Source: Escarpia spicata
Taxonomy: Eukaryota > Annelida > Polychaeta > Sabellida > Siboglinidae
DNA length: 64,000 nucleotides
Assembly (NCBI GenBank): GCA_963995525.1
Contig: OZ023206.1
Location: forward strand, 48,835,981 to 48,899,980
Direction: 5' to 3'
The position numbers and the translations under genes are program-made. Below, in pieces: positions 38,815 through 49,728 of the stretch; position 1 is the first letter of the stretch, and each line of letters begins with the position of its first letter. Under the pieces are notes generated by a model. The model was not told where the DNA came from. It saw only the letters and a program-made list of their open reading frames with translations, and searched no databases.

Positions 38815-39105
38815 CTGTCCAAAAAACGTTTTGTTAAAGTTACGCAATAACGTTGAGTATAACGTTCTGGCAACGTTACGAAAACTTTCCAAAAAACGTT
38901 CTCAGAACGTTACCGCTAACATGTATCATAACATAACAATAACGTTCTGTTAACGTTAAAGAAACCTTTCCAAAAAACGTTCTCCTAACGTTACGGTATG
39001 CATAACGTTCACAGAACGGTAAGACAACTTTCCAAAAAAACGTTATCAGAAAATTACCAGTAACGTTATCGTAATTTAACAATACCGTTGTGGAAATTAA
39101 CGTTT
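38815..39105. repeat. AACGTT palindrome cluster
   Basis: Four diverged tandem units containing TTTCCAAAAAACGTTCTCAG and ACGTTACC, with the palindrome AACGTT repeated about 14 times. It is repeated at 40,430-40,720 in the right copy. Confidence 0.8.
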
Positions 39106-39111
39106 GTTAAC

Positions 39112-39452
39112 TGGGTATATACCTGCCATATCTCCCGGAATTTCCTGGAGCCTCCTTAATTTGGGGTTTATCTACCGGGATCCATGAATACAGGCAGATC
39201 TTCCCGACTTTCATTTCAAATCTCCAACAACCCCCTCCGCCCCCGTCTTTCGACGTCATCATCCCAAACAGCGCGCTACCACGGAGGATGTGCTGAGACA
39301 CGCCGAACCGCTGAAGTTTCGGGTGAGAAATAATCAACAGCACCCCGACGTCTTCTGATGTCAAGATCCGAGACAGCGCGACAAGACAGCGCTACACGGA
39401 AAGCATGCTGAACCACCATTAAACCTCCCGGATTAAAAAAAGTTGGCAAGTA
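39112..39452. repeat. CTGCCA-type MITE
   Basis: About 340 bp with TATATACCTGCCA at the left and TTGGCAAGTATATT at the right (an inverted repeat of roughly 12 bp) and subterminal CTCCCGGAAT / CTCCCGGATT. The interior has CCCCGTCTTTCGACGTC and GATCCGAGACAGCGCGAC. Related copies are at 20.1, 40.7 and 47.65 kb and a fragment is at 14.2 kb. Confidence 0.75.
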
Positions 39453-40424
39453 TATTAATTTAAGTATTAACAAAGTAACAGTATGGGGGCAGCTCGAATT
39501 TAGCTCCCCTATGATAATTATAATGGGAATTTAAACCCCCTACCGTACTCACAATAATTTATTAATGAGAATGAATGGCGCAGATATGTTTTCCTAGCCA
39601 GAGCCAGAGCATCCTTGGGTTTGCATATTTAAGTTTGTGTAGGCGTTGGTCAACATCTGACTGCGTGGTTTATATTTACATTACATATTTATTGAGCCTT
39701 TCGCTTCACCTTTCTTCCTACGTGGGCAATAAACGGGTTAGGTCTACCTACACGTGCAGAACACAATATTTAGATTATAAAACAATGATGTTCTCTGTTT
39801 GTTAGTCAGTGGACCCATGTCTCCGTCAGTGTCGTATGTATGCGGATGAAATGTTGTACGTCATCTTGTGGGTGGGTACTTTGGGGTGGTTCATAGATTT
39901 ATATACTTTTAATTTTCCCAGGCAGAGGGGTGGTGGGTCACATGTATGGGTCTGAAATTTGGTATGTGATCTAGCGGGCCCATTGGGGTGGTTCGAATAA
40001 TTATATTTTTTAAATCCATCCTTGGTGTGGGGACATTGGTATGTCACAATTTATAAATGGCATTTATCTCTGTCAGTCTGTTGTGCTGAAAATTTATATG
40101 CGATATAGTGGACCCTTTGGGTCGGTTCAACGATTTAGATTTTTTCGAAATTCTTCTGGGGCTATGATATTGGTGGGTCACATACATATGACATTTTCAC
40201 CGGGCAGTGCTGGTCAATTCAGCTAGTTGTTTAATAATACTTCATCAAACCATATCATTTAAAAAGGCCCTTAAATTCGATTCATATATTGATATTTAGA
40301 ATATATTCTTACATTCGACAGATGCCAGCGGTCACCCATGTCTAGAAGTTAAAAGAAGATGACAACCAAAAAAAATGTCTAACTGTAATAAAGTAATTGA
40401 GATCCATGTATAATTGTTTCAGAA

Positions 40425-40720
40425 AACTGTCCAAAAAACGTTTTGTTAAAGTTACGCAATAACGTTAAGTATAACGTTCTGGCAACGTTACGAAAACTTT
40501 CCCAAAAACGTTCTCAGAACGTTACCGCTAACACGTATCATAACATAACAATAACGTTCTGTTAACGTTAAAGAAACCTTTCCAAAAAACGTTCTCCTAA
40601 CGTTACGGTATGCATAACGTTCACAGAACGGTAAGACAACTTTCCAAAAAAACGTTATCAGAAACTTACCAGTAACGTTATCGTAATTTAACAATACCGT
40701 TGTGGAAATTAACGTTTGTT
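40425..40720. repeat. AACGTT palindrome cluster, second copy
   Basis: The same block as 38,815-39,105 with a few substitutions, inside the right copy of the tandem duplication. Confidence 0.8.
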
Positions 40721-40724
40721 AACT

Positions 40725-41065
40725 GGGTATATACCTGCCATATCTCCCGGAATTTCCTGGAGCCTCCTTAATTTGGGGTTTATCTACCGGGATCCCTGAA
40801 TACAGGCAAATCTTCCCGACTTTCATTTCAAATCTCCAACAACCCCCCTCCGCCCCCGTCTTTCGACGTCATCATCCCAAACAGCGCGCTACCACGGAGG
40901 ATGTGCTGAGACACGCCGAACCGCTGAAGTTTCGGGTGAGAAATAATCAACAGCACCCCGACGTCTTCTGATGTCAAGATCCGAGACAGCGCGACAAGAC
41001 AGCGCTACACGGAAAGCATGCTGAACCACCATTAAACCTCCCGGAATAAAAAAAGTTGGCAAGTA
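40725..41065. repeat. CTGCCA-type MITE, second tandem copy
   Basis: A duplicate of the element at 39,112, carried along by the 1.6-kb tandem duplication rather than by transposition. Confidence 0.75.
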
Positions 41066-41391
41066 TATTAATTTAAGTATTAACAAAGTAACAGTATGGG
41101 GGCAGCTCGAATTTAGCTCCCCTATGATAATTATAATGGGAATTTAAACCCACTACCGTACTCACAATAATTTATTAATGAGAATGAATGGCGCAGATAT
41201 GTTTTCCTAGCCAGAGCCAGAGCATCCTTGGGTTTGCATATTTAAGTTTGTGTAGGCGTTGGTCAACATCTGACTGCGTGGTTTATATTTACATTACATA
41301 TTTATTGAGCCTTTCGCTTCACCTTTCTTCCTACGTGGGCAATAAACGGGTGAGGTCTACCTACACGTGCAGAACACAATATTTACTGCAG

Positions 41392-41446
41392 TGGAGATGC
41401 CATTTTGAGATCAAGTGTCACATTTATCATACGGTGTGGTTTGTTG
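41392..41446 (+). CDS. Duplicated orphan gene copy 2, small exon
   Basis: A 55-bp exon between TTTACTGCAG and GTAAGT, reading WRCHFEIKCHIYHTVWFV and ending in phase 1. It joins in frame to the exon at 46,205. Differences from copy 1 (27,494) are mostly conservative substitutions with no indels. The upstream exon or start is not identified. No domain is recognised. Confidence 0.42.
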
Positions 41447-41529
41447 GTAAGTGATAATTGTATGTGTGTACAACAGACAATCATATAGATAATTAATGAT
41501 GGAAATACAATTATAACCAATTTCGATTA

Positions 41530-43130
41530 GGTGAACATTGCAAAACAAATTGTTTTTTTTATAAACTAGTAGGCCCAGTGACCAGTCAATTGAGGCTTTT
41601 TATTTAAGCCTATGCAATTAGTTATTATACGATATCGAAACCACTTATTACCCTGATACGCACATTAGTCAATTACCTAAAATATTCGTGAAATGTATGT
41701 CAATTTCACCTAATTGAAAAAGATTGAAAAAAATCACCCAGTCCGTTCCGCCCTCTACATAGACGCATGGGCGCAGGAACATGGGGCAAATAGGACAGCT
41801 GCCCCCGTGGAATTTAACTGCGGGGTAGACATGGTTCTGCCCTCACAGTAAGTCTGAGCCTTTGAATGTCGCCGCTAAAAATGTCATAACAGCACCACCA
41901 CCCCATATTCCGATGTTGTCAAGCGAGAGCTGAGAAGCTGAACATATGGCGGTGTGGCTTCAAGAGTTTTCACTGTCATGATTAACAGCAGAGCTGAAGC
42001 TCTGGTTCCCAGCTCCCCCAATACTAATTTCGTTCCTGTGCCAGTGCTCCAGAATACACCTTTCCCAGTCTTCCACAATGTTATCTACTCGCAACCGCTG
42101 ATCCTTGCTTTTTCCAAGATCTGTATTCACTCTGGCTCTCGGTCATAATTTTGTTCTTCCTCTCCTTCAACCATCGTTGTCTGTTTTCCACGCTCACTTT
42201 GTAAATCTCCTCTCACTCGTTCTCTCTTCCTGTCTGTTTTGTCATATGTACTTACATTTTATCAGACAGTTCGGATATTACATCGTTGTACAAACTAATC
42301 TTCTTTGCATACATCAGAAACATTTTCAGTCCTGTCCCTCGGTCTTGATTTTGTTCTTCCTCTCTTTCAACCATGTTTGTACAACATACAATCTTATAGA
42401 GATCATTAAAGATGGAAATATAATGTTAACCAATGTTGATGAGGTGAACATTGTAAAACAAACTCCTGTTTCTTTTTTACAAACCAGCCAGTCAATGTTT
42501 ATATTACAGAATTAGGAACTTAACGCTTCGTCTACATATCCTGACTACAGTGCTACATAGTACAATTAGAAGACACCACCTGCGCATGTATATAAAGTGA
42601 GACCAAATTTGATCGCTCCGAGTTGCCTGTACAAGTTAAAATATTGTTATATAATTCATTAATTTTACCACACATTAATTACTGTATCATGGCATGGGGC
42701 TTTCAATCAAATAGAATAATCAAACTTCATGTAGATCATTAAAGATGGAAATACAATTATAACCAATGTTGGTGAAGTGAACATTGCAAAACAAACTCCT
42801 GCTTTTTTACAAACATGTAGTCTAGAGGCGAGGTTGGCCCAGTCAATTAAGGCATTTTATTTAAGCCTATGCAACTAGTTATTATATAATATTGAAACCA
42901 ATTATTATCCAAATATACATATTAGTCAATTACCTAAAATATATGTGAAATGCGTGTCAATTTCAACTAATTGTTCAAAGAAGATAGAACGAAAATCAAC
43001 CAGTCTGTTCCACCCTCTCCAGAACATAGACGTTGGAACATGGGGGGGGGGGCAAGGGAGACAGCTGGCCCCGTGGAATTTAGCTGCCGGGGTAGGCATA
43101 TGGTTCTGCCTTCACAGTCAGACATGGGGT
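41530..43130 (+). repeat. Segmental duplication Z, copy 2 (two nested repeats)
   Basis: Positions 41,530-41,850 and 42,780-43,130 are both similar to 31,085-31,400 and 27,670-28,020 (landmark CCTATGCAATTAGTTATTAT). Positions 41,850-42,330 are similar to 31,410-31,890. So this copy contains an extra internal duplicate of about 350 bp. It would be an intron of the orphan gene model. Confidence 0.72.
42590..42730 (+). mobile_element. LINE 3' relic
   Basis: A stop-free stretch reads ELPVQVKILLYNSLILPHIN followed by YCIMAWGF, the post-RT 'LYKSLIxPHxxYCxxxWG' motif of LINEs. It is about 140 bp, isolated, and embedded between duplicated Z segments. Confidence 0.6.
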
Positions 43131-44195
43131 CAAATACATTGAAAAGTATTTACATGCAAATACTTCTGACATTTCAAATGCTAATAAATTTGGTTTATGT
43201 CAAATGCAAATGCAGATACTTTTCAAATACTTTTCTAATTCTGTTGATGTCCTCGTGTCCGTGCACAATAAATAATGACAAACTTGAGTACAAGTACATT
43301 TTACCACTTTACACGTTTTAATTCAAGCACACATAATCTCCTATTCAAAATAAAACAAACATATATATATACATGTATTTGTGAATATACAAAGCTTCTA
43401 ATAAGAAAAGTCAACACAAACTTTGCTTCAAATTTAGTTTATTTAATATGGTGGATGGTGGTATAACATTGAACACACCAGAAGCAAATATGTCTATTCA
43501 GATTAAATAAATGCTTACTAACCTGACCCAGTGGCAGGCCAGTTGATACACTGATCATTCATCTGACAATTACCTAAGTTAACGCTGAGCTAATTATCAA
43601 AGCATCCAACTGGATGCAGTTGGTCAGCTAATAAAATAGCTATACTTGACCATTGTTTATTCAGAATTAAAGTAGTTAATTGGGTCAATAATACCATGCT
43701 CTAACTGGTCACACATTGTAATTTTTTCCCCTGTGACAGGTTAATCCTGTTTTCCATTTCTTGTGCCCACTGATACACTAAACTATGACACTGTCTTTCA
43801 ATAAAATTAGATTAAGCCACACACTATCAATTAAATGTTTGCTAATCTGACCCTATGCAGGCCAGCTGAAACACTAATCATTCATCTGACAATGCTCCAA
43901 GTTAAAGCTGAGTTTATGATCAAAGCTTGAAACTGGCTGCAGCTGGGCAGCTAATAAAAGAGCTATAGGGAGGCCAGTTTTCTCTCAGGGAATGTCATGC
44001 CTCGGTAATCACATAAGTAACATGAGTGAACTTTATCAACTGCCTAGACTAAGCAACTATTTAACTAAGCACAGCTGTGATAACAGTTTTCATTGACATA
44101 ATTAAATGCTATAATTTGCATGAATTGTTGTGTTTTTTTACAGTTCGGTATAACATGTTTTTTTTTATAATAGGCTATTGGAAATAGATTACGCA
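43131..44195. repeat. Non-coding; diverged direct repeat
   Basis: Two diverged copies, about 310 bp apart, of a segment with AATCTGACCC, GCAGGCCAG, CTAATCATTCATCTGACAAT and CAGCTAATAAAA (43,520-43,640 and 43,845-43,965). No gene is seen. The rest is AT-rich. Confidence 0.5.
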
Positions 44196-44199
44196 AGCC

Positions 44200-44460
44200 A
44201 CCCATGAACCTGTTTCCGTACTCCATATGCGGTCTTACGAGTGACTATGAAATGACATACTTGGTCCATCTAAAACACATAGGCCCGTCTAATCATAGCC
44301 AACAGCTTTGTACCAGTGTTTGCTGCTTTTTGTGCATGGTGGCTGAATAGCTGGTCGTCAACAAGCACACCTAAGTCTTTTCCTCTTTGGTCTCTTCTAG
44401 TGTATGTTTCTTGTCTTGCAGTCCCATTGAATATGTGAAATTGGGATTATTAAAACCTAG
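44200..44460 (-). mobile_element. LINE C-terminal relic
   Basis: The minus-strand translation gives KEEKDLGVLVDDQLF, KAANTGTKLLAMIRRAY and, after a frameshift, LVRPHMEYGNRFMGGL. These are the conserved RT-to-C-terminus motifs of CR1/Jockey-type LINEs. The flanking sequence shows no further parts. Confidence 0.72.
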
Positions 44461-44639
44461 CCGTATAAGATAAGAGAAGTTTATTGCCATGTGCCAATGC
44501 TGTAAAATACAATAAAAGCATCGGAATATGTTGCGATATCATACTTGTACCAACATAGTCATCATCATACACTTATACAGCCATTAAATTAAATAATAAT
44601 GTAAGAATAAATATAAGCATAAATCACATAGTCAATACA

Positions 44640-44745
44640 TATTAACATGCACACACATACAAATACACATACACACACACGCCCGCACGCACGCATACCC
44701 ACACACGCCCGCCCGCACGCATATCCACACACCCACGTCCACCAC
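44640..44745. repeat. CA/CG-rich microsatellite
   Basis: An interrupted ACAC / GCACGC simple repeat of about 100 bp. Confidence 0.85.
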
Positions 44746-44884
44746 TCCCTTATTGCCTCATATTCAAGCTAAGGACCTAAATCGTAATAAAATATACTTG
44801 GTAAGATTGAGATACACCATAAAAGCACATAGTTGATATGATGATACAACCCTAACTAATAAACAGCAACATGGATTACATCTC

Positions 44885-45985
44885 AGTAAATTGGTCTTAC
44901 AGCTCTGTCGGGGATTTGACAGCCTGCGGATAAAAACTTCTACCGAAGCGTGAGGTGCGAGTTTTCAGTGCGCTGTAGCGGCGGCCTGACGGAAGCAGGG
45001 CGAACAGATAGTTTGCTAGGTGGGAGGTGTCACGTGCAATGTGGCCAGCACCTCTAATTAGCCGCTGCTGGTAGATAATATCCACAGATTGCAAATATGT
45101 TCCAACTATTTTGGAGGCAGGTTCGACCACTTTGTTCAATTTCCCTTTGTCACGGACAGACACGCTGCCGCACCACACTGTAGTAGAGAAGGTCAGAACG
45201 ATTTCAATAACAGCTTTCTAGAAGTTTATCATAATCTGACTACTCACACCAAATGCTTTGAGACGCCTGAGGAAATAAAGCCGCTGTTGTGCTTTTTGGA
45301 CAATGTGTTATGTGTTTTTCTCCAATTTTAAAGCGGAGGAGATGGGTGTGCCCACAAACTTTAAATGATCTACAATTTCGACTGTTTTCCCATGAATAAC
45401 CAGCGGCAGAGGAGTGGTTTTGTTTCTCTTGAAATCAACGAGTATTTCTTTAGTTTTTGCTGCGTTCAATTCCAAATTGTTATCATCACACCAGACTGCT
45501 AATGTTTTAACCTGGTCGCGGTACGGTGACTCATCAGAGATTGTGATTAGACCTACGACTGTTGTGTCATCTGCAAACTTTGGTGGTGGTGTGGCTGGCT
45601 GTACAGTCATGGGTAAAGGGTGAGTACAAACAAGGTGAGATAACACAACCATGGGGTGTGCCCGTTGACAGAGTGATAGACGAGGACAGAAGAACGCCAA
45701 CCTTAATAATGTGTGGACGGTTCAAGAGAAAATCAAGGACCCACAGGCAAATTGAGTGAGGAAAACCAATCTGTTACAATTTATCAAACAGCTTAGATGG
45801 AACAATCGTGTTGAAAGCCGAGTTGTAGTCTAGCATACGTATTTGACTGTTGAAGATGTTGAAGAGCATGGACGAGACCGAGAGAAAGAGCGTCTTCAAC
45901 ATACCTGTTCTCACGGTTGGCAAACTGAAATGGATCTAAGCGTGTATCTGTCAGGGATTTCAAAAGGCGAAATGGCATTTATTTT
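44885..45985 (-). mobile_element. Rex1/Babar-like LINE fragment
   Basis: The minus strand, from high to low coordinates, gives TDTRLDPFQFANRENR with VEDALSLGLVHAL, KFADDTTVVGLITISDESPY (catalytic DD), LAVWCDDNNLELNAAKTKE with ILVDF, VEIVDHLKFVGTPISS, and finally RDTSHLANYLFALLPSGRR followed by SFYPQAV. These match the Rex1-type reverse transcriptase common in fish and invertebrates. Two or three frameshifts; 5'-truncated. It sits between the two exons of the orphan gene copy 2. Confidence 0.88.
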
Positions 45986-46164
45986 TATTGATCATCAACA
46001 ACCAGTTCTCTGACTACTATTTCGGGCATGACAAATGTGATAATAGTTCTTCACAATCGGAGGACTAGGGATTAATTGACCTTTCTCCTGAACTAAAAAG
46101 TGTGGATATATTAAGTCATAATTTGTTACAAAAGTTGAGAAAAGTATTTGAAAACAAAAACAAA

Positions 46165-46770
46165 CAAAATGTTGTTAAAACATTATATATGTTATTGTTT
46201 GTAGTTTCACTGAATGGATATTACCTGGATTTTTCCTACAAGACTGTTTCTTACAGTTTAATACTGAATGCTGTTGGAATTGTCCAATCAATTCAGTTAG
46301 CCCCTTTCGAAGAACTGGACTCGTCTGATTGTGTCACTGAATATGCATGTGGTAATTGTTGTTATGTTATTACAAGACACTGCGTTATGGGATGACATAT
46401 GTTTGTGAGGGAAGTGTTATCAATGAAGTGACAAAGCTACAAAGACTCAAAGACATTGGTAACAACAACTCTCAAGTTTTATGCACCAACACGACGTAGT
46501 ACATCGAGCCAAGTCACTGAATGTCAACATCTCTAACTTCAAGAACATGTTTTAACGTGATTGAGACAATCGTGAGATTATATTTACATTTAAAGATACA
46601 ATTACTTCCTCTGGCGTGGAGCCTTTCAAAAGTGACAGTTGTGCAGCAGATGGAAAGATTCATTTGTTTTCCCAGGAAGATGGAAACGCGATTTTACACA
46701 TGATGAAGATATTCTCATCTGAGCAGTGCGTTAAAGCTGCAATTGTACTCTGACACATGTGACACACCTT
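46165..46770 (+). repeat. Segmental duplication Z, copy 2 right end
   Basis: It aligns with 31,910-32,460 throughout, including the AGTCACTGAATG, CTTCCTCTGGCGTGGA and GTGACACACCTTCT landmarks. Homology ends just before the minisatellite element. No zinc-finger ORF follows this copy. Confidence 0.75.
46205..46395 (+). CDS. Duplicated orphan gene copy 2, terminal exon
   Basis: A 191-bp exon after TTGTTTGTAG. Two bases complete a Val codon begun at 41,446, then 63 codons including the stop. It reads SLNGYYLDFSYKTVSYSLIL, then QLAPFEELDSSDCVTEYACG and ends CCYVITRHCVMG. It has five cysteines in the last 20 residues and no transmembrane helix. The frame is open here but broken by a deletion in copy 1 (31,936). 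No family recognised. The intron of 4.8 kb contains Z repeats and two LINE relics. Confidence 0.42.
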
Positions 46771-46864
46771 CTTCGTTTGGTGACACTCAAGACGGTAACA
46801 CTGCGGCTGTTCTTCTTTTGTTAGATTGTTAGGACAACTTGCACATGCATATTTTATTGTATAG

Positions 46865-47545
46865 GGTAAACGGACAAAACCCCACTGGTGAAAAAAGCAA
46901 CTAGGACATAATCGCACTAGACAAAACCCCAATCGGACATAACACCACCCGGACATAACATCACCCGAACATAACCTCACTCGGACATAACCCTACTCTG
47001 ACATAACCCCACTCGGATGTAAACCTACCCGGACATAACCCCCATTCGGACATAACCCCACTCGGACATAACCCCAGTTGGACATAACCCCACCCGGACA
47101 TAACCCCACTCGGACTTAACCCCACCCGGATATAACCCCACTCGGACATAACCCCCACCCGGACATAACCCCATTCAGACGAAACCCCACTCAGACATAA
47201 CCCCACTAGGACATAATCCCACCCGGACATAGCCCCACTCCAGTCACATATACCATTGACACATTTACAAAATAATGTTTTTAATTTTATTCAGAAATGG
47301 CAACAATTCAAATATTCTACAACAAAAAACAATTTAAAGTGCAATCGAAATCACCACATCACATGACCGATCACTTGAATTTCAAATACATATTATTTTT
47401 TGGTACAAAACAATTTAGTTTATTCTGCTGAATAATTATTACTAGAGCTGGGTTTTGTTCTAAAATGTAATTAGTGAGTGGGATTCTGTCCGAGTGGGGT
47501 TCTGTCCAGTGGAGTATTGTCTAGTAGGTTGTGTCACTGTGGGGA
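46865..47545. repeat. Foldback element with GGACATAACCCCAC minisatellite
   Basis: About 22 copies of a 16-17-bp unit (GGACATAACCCCACTC) occupy 46,865-47,235. At 47,463-47,525 the same unit recurs inverted (GAGTGGGGTTCTGTCC), followed by CTAGTAGG. The two ends therefore form an inverted repeat around about 220 bp of AT-rich DNA. Likely a MITE-type foldback whose left arm has expanded. The minus-strand ORFs over it are artefacts. Confidence 0.75.
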
Positions 47546-47649
47546 TATGTGCTGAATATATTGCATAGTTATCTTGTGCATCGCGTCAGAACATTTCCTC
47601 CAGCCGTAAATATGTTAAGCCAGCTCAGTTCGTGCCAGGTTTTCCCGAC

Positions 47650-47790
47650 CAGTTTCCTTTTGTGTCGTTCTTATAACACCCCTCCCCTGTCTTTCGATAT
47701 CAAGATCATGAAAAGCAGCGCGACACGGGAAGCGTGCTGAAACGCTGATGAATCTCCCGGAATAAAAAATAAAGTTGGCAGGTATACAGT
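47650..47790. repeat. CTGCCA-type MITE, truncated copy
   Basis: CCCCTGTCTTTCGATATCAA followed by GATCATGAAAAGCAGCGCGAC, then AATCTCCCGGAATAAAAAA and AAGTTGGCAGGTATAC. Only the right half of the element is present, but it retains the right TIR. Confidence 0.7.
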
Positions 47791-47874
47791 GATATTGAGA
47801 CGGGTGTAATCAGCAGCGTCCCCTGGTGGGTGATTATGGTCGGTGGTGGTTAGAGGGGAAGCGAGCGTACGCAC

Positions 47875-48200
47875 TCAACGCACACGAACCCATGCACACA
47901 CATAAACACGCACACATACACACAAACACACACTCATAGAGACACAACACACACATACACACACATACACACACACATTCACACACACATTCACACACAC
48001 TCACAAACACACTCACGCACACACGGACGCACATACACGCATACACTCGCGCATGAAAACATATGCACAAATGAATAAACCAAAAAGCAGACACTCGCAT
48101 ACGTAATTATAAAGGCACACATGAGAGCGCGCACACTGACTCACGCATGCAACACGCGCACATGTATCTACGCACGCGAGCGCACTCACGAATACATACG
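47875..48200. repeat. CA-rich microsatellite
   Basis: About 0.3 kb of interrupted ACAC / ACGC simple repeat. Confidence 0.9.
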
Positions 48201-48764
48201 CAGTATGTAGAAAAACAGTACATGAACGTTTTCACTAGTTTTAATCTTGGAATTGGTACAAGCGTGAATTACTTCTGCCACATTGCCTCGATTGATCTGT
48301 AATGGGCGAACTGTGGATATAATATATACAGTCCAGTTATAAATGACTTGCGGTTAAAGCCCCTGAATCCGATATCCCAGTGGTCTTTCTCCGGTGTGGC
48401 ACACCAGATTTAAAAGTGAAGAGTATCACACTCTCGCAAATGCGTAAAATCTATTGTAATTAATATATTCGATTTCATTTTGTCCGATGTAGCTATTTAA
48501 GTTTTTAGTGTACCAAGTAAAAGCAGTTTAATTAATGTCTAAGGAAGTGTTCGTCTTTGGCGAACATAACCCGAAAAGCCCGTTTCGTTTGCGGCAATTT
48601 CCCGCAAATCGGTTCAGTGTGTTAGAATTTCCAACTATATTTGGCGAAAGCTTCGTAATTCCACAGAGTCGTTTTTACTCGTTTATTGTTAATTATTTTA
48701 TCAAAATTCCGTACGTGAGCAGTCATAATTATTACAATTAATGTATTCATAACACATTATACCA
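48201..48764. other. Non-coding, nothing recognised
   Basis: AT-rich sequence with one 68-codon ORF at 48,535 that shows no similarity I recognise. Confidence 0.4.
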
Positions 48765-49215
48765 AACAAGATTTAATAAGACTGCCACCCAGAGAATTAA
48801 CTCTAGGTGGCAGGTGGACAAGGAAGCCCTTTAGCTTATCGTGAGTCCGACCCTTTTATCTATGTGTATCCCGCCCTTTTGAGGTATGTGTCGATTTTAA
48901 TTTTAAACATATTCACGCTACTAGCACCCACACAATCAACAGATAATATGTTCCATTCATTTACAGTCCTTTGTGAAAATGAGAACTTTCTTATATATAA
49001 TCTACACTGCTCCTTTGCTAATGTAACTTCATGTCCTCTAGGTCTTCTATCTTTCTTAACTGAGAAAAAAATATTTCTATCAATACTGTCATAACCATTC
49101 AGTATTTTAAACAGTTCTATCTTATCTCCTCTCAATCTCCTGGTCTCTAGTGATGTTAAGCCGCCTTTTTTGGCGTATTTCGTAACTAAGATCCCTCAGT
49201 TTTTTTTTTCATTTT
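48765..49215 (-). mobile_element. LINE 3' end (CR1/Jockey-like), copy D
   Basis: The minus-strand ORF (91 codons) reads RGDKIELFKILNGYDSIDRN, then HEVTLAKEQCRLYIRKFSFS and VNEWNILSVDCVGASSVNMF. It is the same C-terminus and 3' tail as copies A-C. It is heavily 5'-truncated, as is usual for LINE insertions. Confidence 0.85.
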
Positions 49216-49725
49216 GCCAAACAGATTGCTATACAATATATGTCACAGAAGTAATATAGGCAATGATTGTGCGAAACTAACTATTTTTGCAGAGCATACC
49301 AAATGAACTGAACAATGGGATATTAGATTCAGGGGCTCTAAACATATCCGGTTTGACAACCGGTTTAGCATCAGATTACATATGGCATCTGCTTTAAAAA
49401 TGAGGTTGTCTGTTGCGTTTCTCAATTAATCAGGGTAGTAATTACTTCCATGTCTGCAATGTGGCGACCGCAATGACCATTAAAAGTATTGTGGTTAAGT
49501 CATGATGCGTCCACTAAATTGCCAACAGAGTTGTCTACACTATGAGTGTTTCGTTTACATGTCGCGGGCAAACATTATATTTACGAACAACGTTTCGAGT
49601 TTATTAAACGTAACTTTGACAGTATACTTCAACATATTTTACTTTTTGACTTTATATTTTAAACACGAAGAACAAACAACCTAGTGTTAACTACGAAGAT
49701 TAGGTTACACTTGGACTAACTACAA
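49216..49725. other. Non-coding, nothing recognised
   Basis: Unremarkable AT-rich sequence between LINE copy D and the putative two-exon ORF. Confidence 0.35.
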
Positions 49726-49728
49726 GGC

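Larger units (their letters stand above)
38192..39773. repeat. 1.6-kb tandem duplication, left copy
   Basis: Nearly identical to 39,774-41,385. It begins ATTATAAAACAATGCTGTTC and ends ACACAATATTTA, where the right copy starts. It includes an AACGTT-rich block, a CTGCCA-type MITE and part of segment Z2. No ORF inside looks coding. Confidence 0.93.
39774..41385. repeat. 1.6-kb tandem duplication, right copy
   Basis: The offset from the left copy is 1,582 bp at the start and 1,612-1,613 bp after a 30-bp insertion near 40,190-40,221 (CATTTTCACCGGGCAG...). Only a handful of other substitutions are visible by eye. Unlike the left copy it continues into the intact orphan exon at 41,392. Confidence 0.93.

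Noticed and set aside
46961..47230. Minus-strand ORF with repeated GYVRVGLCPSGVMSEWG
   Set aside because: It is the complement of the GGACATAACCCCAC minisatellite; there is no start context and no homologue.
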